Shown here: positions 7,494-15,540 of the stretch, piece after piece | Position numbering within the stretch: the stretch's first letter is position 1 | Layout of the letters: every line of letters begins with the position of its first letter | NCBI GenBank assembly: GCA_035765755.1 | Contig: DASTWW010000081.1 | Span: 1 to 49,269, forward strand | DNA: 49,269 bases | DNA from: DASSKA01 sp035765755 | GTDB taxonomy: Bacteria > Actinomycetota > Actinomycetes > Propionibacteriales > Nocardioidaceae | Direction: 5' to 3' | The notes under the pieces: model-generated | What the model saw: only the letters and a program-made list of their open reading frames with translations | The model's database searches: none | What the model was told of the DNA's origin: nothing | Translations under genes and position numbers: made by a program

Positions 7494-8464
7494 CGACGTC
7501 CGGTCCGCCGCAGCGCAGCGACGCCGGCTTGGTGCACGAGGCGATGCCGTACCTGGACCATGATCAGATGGGGGCCGCGACGTCGGAATACATCCGTGCC
7601 GCTCTGGCACGGGACCAGCCGGTGCTGGTGGAACTGCCCGCCGAAGGCATGGATCGGATCCGCGATCTCCTGGGACCCGATGCCCGGAGGGTGCGTTTCG
7701 GGGACCTGACGCAGGATGGCCGCAACCCGGCCCGGATCATCCCGGGCGTCATTCACCCCTTCCTCGAGGATCATCCGGGACGTCGCCCGGCCATCGTCAC
7801 CGAGCCGGTGTGGCCGACCCGCTCGGCCGCGGAGTACGCCGGCTGCGTCGAGCATGAGGCGCTGGTCAACCTCGCCTTCGCCGACCAGGACGTGAGCATC
7901 TTGTGTCTGTACGACCTGGCCGCCCTCCCCTCGCAGGCATTGGCAGACGTCGAACGCACCCACCCGGCGCTCCGCGAAGGCCAGGTGGCCCGGGTCAGCG
8001 CTGGCTATATGGATCCGCGCACCGTGTTGGGGACGATCTCCAGGCTGCAACCGGAGACGCCCGCGGACGCCGAGAGAGTCGATTTCACCGTGGTTGCACA
8101 GGCCCGACACGTCGCCGCCGAGTGGGGGAGACGTGCCGGCCTGACCTCCGACCGGCTGACCGACGTCCTCATCGCGATCAGCGAAGTCAGTGGGAACAGC
8201 GTGGCGCACGCCGGAGACGGCGGCACGGTGTTGTGCTGGCAAGACAGTGGTTCGTTGGTATATGAGGTCCGCGACGGCGGGCACATCGAAGACCTACTCG
8301 CAGGACGTCTACCTCCCCCCGCGGAGCAGGAGTCCGGTCGCGGACTGCTGATGGTGAACCTGTTGTGCGACCTGGTGCAGATGAAGTCCGGCCCCGAAGG
8401 CAACGTGATCCGGTTGTGGATGACGCTGCCTTCCAACGGGGGGAGCCACCGACACCGCATCTGA
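7490..8464 (+). CDS. MEDS-domain / HATPase (anti-sigma type) sensor protein
   Basis: 324-aa two-domain protein. Residues about 10-165 form a MEDS (DcmR-type sensory) domain (GLVHEAMPYLDHDQ onward). Residues about 190-315 form a GHKL ATPase of the SpoIIAB/RsbW type with an N-box (ISEVSGNSVAHAG) and a G-box (ESGRGLLMVNLLCD). Proteins of this architecture accompany STAS genes in actinobacteria and are thought to relay a stress signal to sigma factors or anti-sigma partners. The start is GTG 7490, overlapping the STAS gene stop. No sigma-B-like gene is adjacent; the nearest sigma gene is the ECF42 factor 550 bases downstream. Confidence 0.88.
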   Translation: MTTSGPPQRSDAGLVHEAMPYLDHDQMGAATSEYIRAALARDQPVLVELPAEGMDRIRDLLGPDARRVRFGDLTQDGRNPARIIPGVIHPFLEDHPGRRPAIVTEPVWPTRSAAEYAGCVEHEALVNLAFADQDVSILCLYDLAALPSQALADVERTHPALREGQVARVSAGYMDPRTVLGTISRLQPETPADAERVDFTVVAQARHVAAEWGRRAGLTSDRLTDVLIAISEVSGNSVAHAGDGGTVLCWQDSGSLVYEVRDGGHIEDLLAGRLPPPAEQESGRGLLMVNLLCDLVQMKSGPEGNVIRLWMTLPSNGGSHRHRI

Positions 8465-8503
8465 CCTGCGCGAGTCCCCTCCTTTCTCGGCCTGGGAACC
8501 TCC

Positions 8504-8521
8504 TTGCAACTTTTGTTGCAA
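8504..8521. repeat. Perfect 7-bp inverted repeat abutting the ECF42 promoter
   Basis: TTGCAAC-TTTT-GTTGCAA, a perfect palindrome that ends three bases before the -35 element of the DGPF/ECF42 promoter and starts 40 bases after the stop of the HATPase gene. It could be an operator for a second regulator or a short terminator; the low-GC sequence stands out from its surroundings. Confidence 0.6.
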
Positions 8522-8524
8522 CGA

Positions 8525-8551
8525 TGTCGAAGACCAACTGGTTCGTTCGAC
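8525..8551 (+). promoter_or_regulatory. ECF42-type promoter
   Basis: TGTCGA (8525-8530), a 17-base spacer, then CGAC (8548-8551). From memory this is the motif reported for ECF42 sigma factors (TGTCGA and CGA/TC). It lies 52 bases before the DGPF gene, and the cognate sigma gene follows. An equivalent element with the same spacer lies before the second DGPF/ECF42 pair at 26003-26029. Positive autoregulation is the natural inference. Confidence 0.75.
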
Positions 8552-8603
8552 GTACGGGTGAGAAGGCCACCGACAGGCGTGGCCCGAGGACAAGGAGCAG
8601 CTC

Positions 8604-8981
8604 ATGCCGCGATTCATGGGATTCGTGAAGATGGAAGAGGGCCAGGGAGGGCCTCCTCAGGCCCTGATGGACGCGATGGACAGGTACATCGGGGAGGCCG
8701 CCGCTGCAGGCAAGTTCCTCGACGGGGGCGGTCTGTATGGCAGCGAGGACGCGGTCAACTTCGTCGTCCGGAAGGGCGAGATCACCCGCGTCGACGGCCC
8801 GTACGCCGAGGCCAAGGAAGTCGTGGGCGGGTGGGCGATCATGCAGTACGACACTGTGGAAGACGCGGTCGCCGACCAGGAGAAGTTCGCCGAGCTCCAC
8901 GCGACGTACTGGCCCGAGGTCTCCATGGTGGCCACGCTGCGACAAATCCCCGACGGGCCGCCCGAGGTCGCCGAGGCCTGA
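8604..8981 (+). CDS. DGPF/YCII-domain protein (ECF42 partner)
   Basis: 125-aa YCII-related protein of the DGPF subgroup; the VDGPYAEAKEVVGGW segment contains the name-giving motif (DGPY here). These small dimeric alpha/beta proteins are near-invariant neighbours of ECF42 sigma factors, but their biochemical role is not established. The start is ATG 8604 after AAGGAG. It is transcribed with the sigma gene that begins 32 bases downstream and is preceded by a matching ECF42-type promoter. Confidence 0.93.
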   Translation: MPRFMGFVKMEEGQGGPPQALMDAMDRYIGEAAAAGKFLDGGGLYGSEDAVNFVVRKGEITRVDGPYAEAKEVVGGWAIMQYDTVEDAVADQEKFAELHATYWPEVSMVATLRQIPDGPPEVAEA

Positions 8982-9013
8982 GCTCGACGGGTGGTGGGAC
9001 CTAGGCTGGCCGG

Positions 9014-10285
9014 GTGCCAGCCGAGCCCACCACCGTCGAGGCGATAACGGCCACCTGGCGGGCTGAGTCGGCTCGTCTGGTGGGCGCGCTCACCAGGATG
9101 ACCCGCGACGTCGGGATGGCCGAGGACCTCGCCCAGGACGCGCTCGTGTCCGCGATGGAGCAGTGGCCCGTCGACGGGATTCCCAGCCGCCCGGGCGCCT
9201 GGCTGATGACGGCCGCCAAGCGTCGGGCCGTGGACCAGTTCCGCCGTGCGGAGACGCTGCGCCGGAAGACCGAGCAGCTCGGTCAGGACCTGCGGGAGGA
9301 GAGCGGCATGCCCGATCTCGACTCCCAGGTCGACCACATCGATGACGACGTGCTGCGGCTGGTCTTCCTGTGCTGCCACCCGTCGATCGCCCCGGAGTCG
9401 CGGGCGGCGCTGACCTTGCGGCTGGTCGGCGGGCTGACCACAGCGGAAATCGCACGCGGGTTCCTGGTGACCGAGTCCACCATCGGCCAGCGGATCTCGC
9501 GGGCCAAGAGGACGCTGACCGGGGCGGGTGCGGAGCTCGAGCTGCCGACCGGCGAGGACCGCCTACGCCGACTGGACGACGTGATGGCTGTCATCTACCT
9601 CGTCTTCAACGAGGGATACTCCGCGACCGCCGGCGAGAACTGGATGCGGCCGGAGCTCGCCACCGAGGCCATGCGGCTGGCTCGGCTGCTCGCCGACCTG
9701 GCTCCCGACGAGCCCGAGGTGCTCGGGTTGCAAGCGCTGCTGGAGATCCAGGGATCGCGGATGCCGGCCCGTCTCGACGACGACGGAGCGCCGGTGCTGC
9801 TCGAGGCGCAGGACCGGTCTCGTTGGAACCAGCTGCTGGTCAAGCGCGGTCTGGCGGCGCTGGACAAGGCGGAGGTGCTGGCGGCACGCGGCCGGCCGGT
9901 CGGTCGCTACTTCCTGCAGGCGTCGATCGCTGCTCAGCACGCCCGAGCCGAGCGCGCCGAGGACACCGACTGGCGGCGGATCGCGTCTCTCTACGACGTG
10001 CTGGCCGAGGCAGCACCGGGACCGGTCATCGAGGTCAACCGTGCCGTTGCCCACGGGCGGGCGTACGGCGCCGCCGCGGGACTGGCCATCCTCGAGGAGA
10101 TCGACCCAGCGGTCCTCGGGGACTCGCCGCTCATCCCCAGCGTCCGTGGCGACCTGCTCGAGCGAGCTGGACTGAACGCCGACGCCGCGAACGCCTTCGC
10201 CGACGCGGCGACGCGCACCCGCAACGAGGCCGAACGCGCCGTGCTGCAGCGTCGCGCCGAGGAGAACACACGGCTGGCCAGGTGA
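9014..10285 (+). CDS. ECF42-group RNA polymerase sigma factor
   Basis: 423-aa sigma factor with sigma2 (GMAEDLAQDALVSAMEQWP, residues about 35-60) and sigma4 (GGLTTAEIARGFLVTESTIGQRI, about 140-165) regions. These are followed by a long C-terminal helical extension of roughly 230 residues (DUF6596/TPR-like, including FNEGYSATAGENW and RPVGRYFLQASIAAQHA). This extension defines ECF42 and replaces a separate anti-sigma factor. The start is GTG 9014. Its DGPF partner is directly upstream. A second, frameshifted member of the same group occurs at 26455-27718. Confidence 0.93.
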   Translation: MPAEPTTVEAITATWRAESARLVGALTRMTRDVGMAEDLAQDALVSAMEQWPVDGIPSRPGAWLMTAAKRRAVDQFRRAETLRRKTEQLGQDLREESGMPDLDSQVDHIDDDVLRLVFLCCHPSIAPESRAALTLRLVGGLTTAEIARGFLVTESTIGQRISRAKRTLTGAGAELELPTGEDRLRRLDDVMAVIYLVFNEGYSATAGENWMRPELATEAMRLARLLADLAPDEPEVLGLQALLEIQGSRMPARLDDDGAPVLLEAQDRSRWNQLLVKRGLAALDKAEVLAARGRPVGRYFLQASIAAQHARAERAEDTDWRRIASLYDVLAEAAPGPVIEVNRAVAHGRAYGAAAGLAILEEIDPAVLGDSPLIPSVRGDLLERAGLNADAANAFADAATRTRNEAERAVLQRRAEENTRLAR

Positions 10286-10351
10286 CAGGTTGAGCCACCT
10301 ACCATGGAGTGATTTCCCTGTGACAGATGATGGCGAGGTGGGCGGCGCTCG

Positions 10352-10990
10352 ATGACATGGGTCGAAGGTGAACGCCGCTCCTTGGCGGCCGATTTTCGTG
10401 CCGCGGATCCCAACGCTCCGACGCTGTGCGCGGGCTGGACGACGCGGCACTTGTGCGCGCACCTGGTCCAGCGTGAACATGCGATGCTGCGCAACGTCTG
10501 GGATCAGGCGATGACGAAGGCGCCGGGCGAGGAACCGTTCTTGCGGCGGCTGGTCGACGACGCCGGAACCCCGGACGGGTATACCGCGCTGGTCGACAGG
10601 TTCGAGGCAGGACCGTCCCGGCGCTCGCTGATGAGTCGGTTCGACGAGGCCGTGAATCTCGTCGAGTACGTCGTCCACCACGAGGATCTCCGTCGCGGAT
10701 CCGGACCGGTTCCGCCTCGCGACCTTCCGGCGGCCGAGCTGGCCGAGATCTGGCGTCGGGCCAGGCTGATCCTCAAACGGGCCTATCGGAAAGCACCGGT
10801 GGGAGTCGAGCTCGCGCCCGACGGTGGCCGGGTTGCTCCCGTGAAGAGTGGGCCGAGCGTCGTCACCGTGGCTGGTTCACCTCTCGAGCTCATCCTGCAC
10901 GCATTCGGAAGACGTGGTGCCGCCGACGTACGGGTCGACGGCTCGGCGGACGACGTGGATTCCTTCACCCGTTGGGCGAGTCCGGCCTGA
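10352..10990 (+). CDS. TIGR03085 family protein (maleylpyruvate isomerase/DinB-like fold)
   Basis: 212-aa protein typical of the actinobacterial TIGR03085 family. The N-terminal four-helix DinB/mycothiol-dependent isomerase-like domain shows LCAGWTTRHLCAHLVQRE and, later, VEYVVHHEDLRRG, with His residues placed to bind a metal. The C-terminal lobe covers the rest. Its substrate is unknown. The start is ATG 10352. It follows the ECF42 gene by 66 bases on the same strand and may belong to the same transcript, though nothing proves it. Confidence 0.85.
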   Translation: MTWVEGERRSLAADFRAADPNAPTLCAGWTTRHLCAHLVQREHAMLRNVWDQAMTKAPGEEPFLRRLVDDAGTPDGYTALVDRFEAGPSRRSLMSRFDEAVNLVEYVVHHEDLRRGSGPVPPRDLPAAELAEIWRRARLILKRAYRKAPVGVELAPDGGRVAPVKSGPSVVTVAGSPLELILHAFGRRGAADVRVDGSADDVDSFTRWASPA

Positions 10991-11165
10991 GGTGCGGGGA
11001 TCGCGCGGCTGAGCGCGCGGTGAACTCCGCCGAGGAGATAGAGGTGGGGACGGTCTCGTCCACGAGGTGAAGAGCGAAACCGGCCACCAACAACCGCAGG
11101 CACCGTCCAGAGTTGGCGGCCACCCACCAGCCGTACGTGGTGATGAGACAGCCGGTCGACGACGC

Positions 11166-12392
11166 TCATCCCGGGAGGCGAAGGACGCGCACATCGGGGT
11201 AGCGGTTGGCCCGGCCGGCCAACTGAGGCTCGGACCGGCCAAGGATGGCGTGGTCGAGGAACGCGGTGACGTAGCCATCGGTGATCGACAGGCCGCGCCG
11301 GCCGTCGATGCTGCCGAGCGGCACGAGAGTCCGCAGCGGAGCGGCCAGGTAGTAGGCGGCGTAGTCGGTGAAGTTGAAGTGCTTGGCGCCGTCGATGCTG
11401 TAGCACCAGGTGGGTCCGGTGCTCGCGGCGAGCAGCGAACGGGCGGACGCGCGGATCCTGCGCTCCACCGCGCTGGTGGGTTGGCAGGTGCCGGTCGTGC
11501 AGGAGCCGTCGGCCCCGATGATCATGAGCGGGGCGTGCAGCCCGCGCTGCACGACCGGGCCGAAAGGGGTCCCGTCGAGGTCGACCGCTCCCGCGCAGCG
11601 CGGGTCGGAAGCGCAGGCCTGGATCGACGTGGCTCCTCCGAAGGAGTGCCCGATGTAGGCGGTCTCGCGCGCGTCGATGTGTCCGGAGAACCGGCCTTCA
11701 CGGCCCAGGGCCGCGACCCGGGTCGCGGTGAACCGCGCGTCGGCCGTCCAGACCGGGATGAGCCGGTTCCCTGCAGCGGTGGTGAAGTGTGACGGGTTGC
11801 CCGCCGCGGTGCTGGGCACGGCGTGCCCGTCCAGCACGGTGAGGTTGGCGCTGTACGTCGGGGTCATGCCGGCGACCAGGTAGCCGTGGCTGGCGACGTC
11901 CTCGGCCAGGGTGGTGTACTGCGGCGCGGCCAGGCCCAGCCCGGGTCCGAGCACCACGATCGGGAACAGTCCATGGGCCACGGCCGCCCGGGTCCGCGAG
12001 TGGGTGCGGATCGACGAGAAGCGGGTCTCGCCGATGCTGGCCGGGCTGGGGAAGTGCAGACCCGACCAGGCGCCGGGGGCGTACTGGGTGCCCGGGCCCT
12101 GACTGTGTGGCTTGGCCGGGTACCAGAGCCAGACGGACAGGGTGCGTTTCGTGCCCGGTCGAGGGGCCAGCGGATCGGTGCTGTGCTGGTCGGTCCACTC
12201 GAACATGACCCGGCCCACCGGGTAGCGCCCGGTCGGAGCCGGCAGGGCGACCGGCTGGACGTGGCGCACCGCCGCGTAGCCGGTGTAGCCGCCCGCCAGG
12301 ACGAGCAGGGCAAGCCCGAGCACCAGGATGACGGTGAGCGTACGGCGGAGGCGAGAGAACCGGCCTGCGCGCTGCGTGACGGGGATGGTCAT
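11166..12392 (-). CDS. Membrane-anchored alpha/beta hydrolase (PAF-acetylhydrolase-like)
   Basis: 408-aa secreted or membrane-tethered hydrolase. One N-terminal hydrophobic segment (residues about 17-42, TLTVILVLGLALLVLAGG) precedes a large alpha/beta-hydrolase domain. The nucleophile elbow is GHSFGG, and the family's FPIVVLGPGLG strand carries the oxyanion region. A DGAKHFNFTDY segment near the end supplies the catalytic His; an upstream acidic residue in IIGADGSC is the likely Asp. It resembles platelet-activating-factor acetylhydrolase-type lipases. The ATG overlaps the stop of the upstream prenyltransferase gene by four bases, making it the last gene of a three-gene operon. Confidence 0.85.
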   Translation of the reverse strand: MTIPVTQRAGRFSRLRRTLTVILVLGLALLVLAGGYTGYAAVRHVQPVALPAPTGRYPVGRVMFEWTDQHSTDPLAPRPGTKRTLSVWLWYPAKPHSQGPGTQYAPGAWSGLHFPSPASIGETRFSSIRTHSRTRAAVAHGLFPIVVLGPGLGLAAPQYTTLAEDVASHGYLVAGMTPTYSANLTVLDGHAVPSTAAGNPSHFTTAAGNRLIPVWTADARFTATRVAALGREGRFSGHIDARETAYIGHSFGGATSIQACASDPRCAGAVDLDGTPFGPVVQRGLHAPLMIIGADGSCTTGTCQPTSAVERRIRASARSLLAASTGPTWCYSIDGAKHFNFTDYAAYYLAAPLRTLVPLGSIDGRRGLSITDGYVTAFLDHAILGRSEPQLAGRANRYPDVRVLRLPG

Positions 12393-13171
12393 GCGCCGCA
12401 CCGGCGGTTCCTGGCCGCGAAGCTGCGCAGGGCACGGAGGAAGTCGATCTCGCGGAACGCCGGCCAGTAGGCGTCGCAGAAGTACAGCTCGGAGTAGGCC
12501 GACTGCCACAGCAGGAAGTTGGAGAGCCGTTGCTCCCCGGACGTGCGGATCACCAGATCGGGATCGGGGTGGCCGGCCGTGTAGAGGCGACCGGCGATGT
12601 CGTCGACGCGCAGCTCGTCGGCGATCTGCTCCACGGTCGCCCCGGCGGCTGCCTTGTCCAGCAAGAGGTCGCGTACGGCGTCGACAACCTCCCGCCTCCC
12701 TCCGTAGCCGACGGCGAGGGTCACGTGCTTGTCCGTGGCGCACGCCGCGGTGGCGTCGACCGCGGCCTTCAAGGCGCGTGCCGTGGCGGCCGGCAGCGCG
12801 TCGAGCACGCCGGCGACGTGCAGGGACCAGCGCGGACGAGGCTCGGCTGCCACCTGGAGCGCCAGGTCCTCGATGAGTCGCATGAGGAAGGCGATCTCGT
12901 CGCGGTCGCGGCGGGCCAGGTTCTCCATCGAGCACACGAACACGGTCACGTAGTCGATGCCGACCACGTCGCACCAGCCCAACAGGTCGTCGAGGTGCTC
13001 GGCGCCGCGACGATGCCCCAGGCTGGGGCTGGCCAGGCCGGCGGCCCGGGCCCAGCGCCGATTGCCGTCCATGACGATGCCCACGTGCCGGGGCAGCCGC
13101 TCGCCCGCCAGCTGACGGTGGAGCCGGTGGGCGTAGAGGCGGTAGATGAGTCGTTGGCCGGGGAGTCTCAT
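12389..13171 (-). CDS. Short-chain cis-prenyltransferase (isoprenyl diphosphate synthase, Rv1086-like)
   Basis: 260-aa UPP-synthase-fold enzyme. The catalytic VGIVMDGNRRWAR block lies near residues 30-45, with NLARRDRDE and the RTSGEQRLSNFLLWQSAYSE signature near the C-terminus. It adds isopentenyl diphosphate in cis to a short allylic primer. The N-terminus (RLIYRLYAHRLHRQL) and overall length resemble mycobacterial Rv1086, which makes Z,E-farnesyl diphosphate, rather than the longer decaprenyl synthase; that assignment is inferred. Its ATG overlaps the stop of the MerR gene, and its stop overlaps the hydrolase start. Confidence 0.92.
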   Translation of the reverse strand: MRLPGQRLIYRLYAHRLHRQLAGERLPRHVGIVMDGNRRWARAAGLASPSLGHRRGAEHLDDLLGWCDVVGIDYVTVFVCSMENLARRDRDEIAFLMRLIEDLALQVAAEPRPRWSLHVAGVLDALPAATARALKAAVDATAACATDKHVTLAVGYGGRREVVDAVRDLLLDKAAAGATVEQIADELRVDDIAGRLYTAGHPDPDLVIRTSGEQRLSNFLLWQSAYSELYFCDAYWPAFREIDFLRALRSFAARNRRCGA

Positions 13172-14112
13172 GCACTCGCTGCCCCTCGGATGCGCAGCGC
13201 GTCGACGGACCAGTCGAGCACCGGCCGCAGGCTGTCCGGAGCTGGCCAGCCATTGATGACCGCGAGCAGCTGAAGGTAGCGCTCTCTGCGAGGGTCGTTG
13301 ATGGTTTCGAGCCGCGACCGGAGCCGATGTCGGGACTCGACCTCGTCCTGGCCGTCGAGGAACTGTGCGCAGCGGGTGACTAGGTCCGCGACGAACGGGT
13401 CGGCCAGCGATGAGGCCGGGTCGATTCCGGCTGCCACAGCCGGGGCGATCCGGTCGCGGACGGTCGCCGCCAGGTCGCGCTCCGGTGCCGCCGGCCCACG
13501 CTGTCCGGCGTCCGCTGCCTGGCTTTCGGCCAGGTGGCGGACGTAGCTGCGGAAGTTCGGGTCCTGCGACAGCTCGGCCAGCTCCACCCACGCCTCGACT
13601 TGTTCGGTGTCGGGGTCGTCCGGCAGCTCCGGGGTCATCGAGCGGATGATCCCCGCGAACGTGGAGTCGGTATCGACACCGCTGAAGGCGGAGGCGAGGA
13701 AGCCATCGACGAGCCGTCGGCGTTCGGCTTCTGAGAGCTTGGCCAGCCTGTGCATCAGGTCCGTCTCCTCTGGGGTAGCCCCCCGCTTCGCCACGGCAGT
13801 CAGCACTGCCCGTCGCAGCCGCAAGATCCGGATCTGCACGTCCAACGCCTCGGCGTGGGCCGCGGCCACCTCCGACAGCGTGAGCTCGGAGTCCATGACC
13901 TTCCGGATGGCTGCGAGGTCCAGTCCCAGGTCACGCAGGGTCCGCACGAGGTTCAGGCGTGCGACGGAGTCGTCGTCGTACAGGCGGTAGCCCGCCGGGC
14001 TGCGGTCGGCGGGCGGCATGAGCCCGGAGTCGGAGTAGAACCGGATGGTCTTGACCGTGGTGCCCGTCCGCCGGGCCAGCTCTCCGATGGGATAGAGCGC
14101 GTGGCAGTCCAT
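13168..14112 (-). CDS. MerR-family transcriptional regulator with long effector domain
   Basis: 314-aa regulator. The N-terminal winged helix-turn-helix (YPIGELARRTGTTVKTIRFY, then GYRLYDDDSVARLNLVRTLRDLG) is followed by a dimerisation coiled coil and a roughly 200-residue helical C-terminal domain of unknown ligand. MerR proteins act by untwisting long-spacer promoters. No cysteine cluster typical of metal sensors is visible, so an organic effector is more probable. It heads an operon with a cis-prenyltransferase and an alpha/beta hydrolase, linked by two successive ATGA overlaps, which suggests that it controls them and itself. Confidence 0.9.
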   Translation of the reverse strand: MDCHALYPIGELARRTGTTVKTIRFYSDSGLMPPADRSPAGYRLYDDDSVARLNLVRTLRDLGLDLAAIRKVMDSELTLSEVAAAHAEALDVQIRILRLRRAVLTAVAKRGATPEETDLMHRLAKLSEAERRRLVDGFLASAFSGVDTDSTFAGIIRSMTPELPDDPDTEQVEAWVELAELSQDPNFRSYVRHLAESQAADAGQRGPAAPERDLAATVRDRIAPAVAAGIDPASSLADPFVADLVTRCAQFLDGQDEVESRHRLRSRLETINDPRRERYLQLLAVINGWPAPDSLRPVLDWSVDALRIRGAASA

Positions 14113-14145
14113 GTGCCTACCTTCGAGTCTCCCGTTGCTGGACAG

Positions 14146-14340
14146 TCAAGCCCTCTGCCGGGTGTCGGGGAAGGGTTCGGACCGGTCCCACTCGTCGGCG
14201 AGCAGCCCGTAGATCACGGTGTCGATCCATTCGCCCTTGGCCCGCCGATGCATGGCGTAATGGTCGAACGCAATGTCGAACAGGGCTTGCGCCGCCTCGG
14301 TGGCCACGTACCCTCCCTGTTCGTGTGGTTGGTGGGAACG
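14146..14340 (-). pseudogene. Internally deleted GNAT (RimJ-type) acetyltransferase remnant
   Basis: Reading leftwards, the frame gives EQGGYVATEAAQALFDIAFDH, matching the acetyl-CoA-binding A-motif of RimJ/RimL-type acetyltransferases. It then runs straight into KGEWIDTVIYGLLADEW, the family's C-terminal end. The roughly 25 residues that normally separate these segments (the WARCDARNAAS...LGMRREA region) are missing, and the N-terminal 100 residues are absent upstream. A GTG at 14307 would start a 53-residue product that cannot be active. Confidence 0.6.
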
Positions 14341-14349
14341 AGTGGCCGC

Positions 14350-14712
14350 TCACCCGGGGAAGCCGGGCCTCGACCGGCGTGCGGTTCCCCGGCTCTTGGG
14401 TGGTCGGCCGCGGCGTCGCCTGTAGGCGACGACGGTTCCGCCGTGGAAGAGCTCTCCGCCCCAGACACCCCAGGGCTCTCGCCGCTCGAGGGCGCCCGCG
14501 AGGCACGGCATCCGGCTGGGGCACGTCGCGCACAGCGCCTTCGCACGCTTCACCCAGGCGGCGTCCTCAGCGAAGAACAGGTCTGCCTGAGGACCGGCGC
14601 ACGGCGGGGCGCCGCTGGAGTGCGATACCCGTGAAGCGTGCCCAAGCTGGTTCCTGCTGATGGTCGCGATTCCTCCCGCTTGCCGGGCCCAAAAACAGAC
14701 TCGGTCAATCAA
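14350..14712 (-). CDS. WhiB7-like iron-sulfur transcriptional regulator
   Basis: Up to 120 residues with the four Cys ligands of the WhiB 4Fe-4S cluster (C38, C61, C64, C70 counted from the TTG at 14712), the GVWGG turn, and an RGRP AT-hook-like basic tail. The combination EPWGVWGGELF followed by RRRRGRPPK is diagnostic of WhiB7, the intrinsic antibiotic-resistance activator that binds sigma-A and AT-rich promoter DNA. Conserved sequence starts only near C38. The only start codon in this frame is TTG 14712, with no visible ribosome-binding site and just 21 bases from the divergent TetR start, so the 5' end is doubtful. Confidence 0.8.
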   Translation of the reverse strand: MIDRVCFWARQAGGIATISRNQLGHASRVSHSSGAPPCAGPQADLFFAEDAAWVKRAKALCATCPSRMPCLAGALERREPWGVWGGELFHGGTVVAYRRRRGRPPKSRGTARRSRPGFPG

Positions 14713-14733
14713 TTGGTCGAGTACAGTTTACGC

Positions 14734-15381
14734 ATGCCTCCCACAGGACTGCGTGAGCGGAAGAAGTTGGCCACCCGCCACCACATCGCCGAGGTGGCCA
14801 AAGAGCTGTTCACCGCCCGAGGGTTTGACGACGTCACCGTCGCCGAGGTGGCGAAGGCCGCCGACGTCTCCAAGATGACGGTGTTCAACTACTTCCCCCG
14901 CAAGGAGGACCTGTTCCTCGACCGGCACGCCGACCAGGTGCGCGACATCGAGCAGTTGCTTGCCGATCGAGCCCCCGACGAGTCGGTGGCCACGGTGCTG
15001 CGCCGCTACGAGCACCACCTGCTGACCACGCACCACGAGCTTTCCGGGGCGGTCGAAGGGATCGCGGGCTGCTGGGAGGTCATCTCCGCCAGCCCGGCAC
15101 TGCTCAGCCGGCTGCATGAGCAGGCTCTCGAGCTGCAGACCGCCATCGCGGGCGCGCTGACCGCCGAGACCGGTGATCCGCTGACTTCGCGGCTGGTCGC
15201 CGGGCAGCTCGCGGCGGCGAGAGCCGCGATCTTCGAGTCGGCCCTGCGGCGCATGGTCGAGGGCCAGGACGTCGAGCGGGTACGACGGGAGCAGGCCGGC
15301 CTCATCGACAACGCCTTCGACTTCGTGGAGCACGGCATCGGTGACTTCGGCGCTCTGGTCGAGGCGTCCAGTAGGTGCTGA
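14734..15381 (+). CDS. TetR-family transcriptional regulator
   Basis: 215-aa repressor. The N-terminal helix-turn-helix is textbook (LATRHHIAEVAKELFTARGF, then VAEVAKAADVSKMTVFNYFP), followed by an all-helical ligand/dimerisation domain. The start is ATG 14734 (MPPTGLRERKK). It is divergent from the WhiB7-like gene with almost no spacer, so its operator probably overlaps the 5' end of that gene. No obvious target enzyme or pump is adjacent; the nearest downstream gene is the 2OG oxygenase, 159 bases away. Confidence 0.92.
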   Translation: MPPTGLRERKKLATRHHIAEVAKELFTARGFDDVTVAEVAKAADVSKMTVFNYFPRKEDLFLDRHADQVRDIEQLLADRAPDESVATVLRRYEHHLLTTHHELSGAVEGIAGCWEVISASPALLSRLHEQALELQTAIAGALTAETGDPLTSRLVAGQLAAARAAIFESALRRMVEGQDVERVRREQAGLIDNAFDFVEHGIGDFGALVEASSRC

Positions 15382-15540
15382 GCTGCCGGGTGCGCAGCGG
15401 CTCCTGGAACAAATCACCCACTACAACGCGGGGGAGTGCGCCTGCTCGCTGCGGCCGCTAGCGTGTTCGTGTGTCCGGCTGATGGCCTCCCGCCGCGGGG
15501 CTCTGCGAGTCCCTAGCGCAGGCAGTGAGGAGAGCAACTC

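Noticed and set aside
10319..10325. TGTGACA near the TIGR03085 gene as a further ECF41 site
   Set aside because: The required CGTC is absent at the 16-base spacing on the minus strand, and the orientation would read away from the gene.
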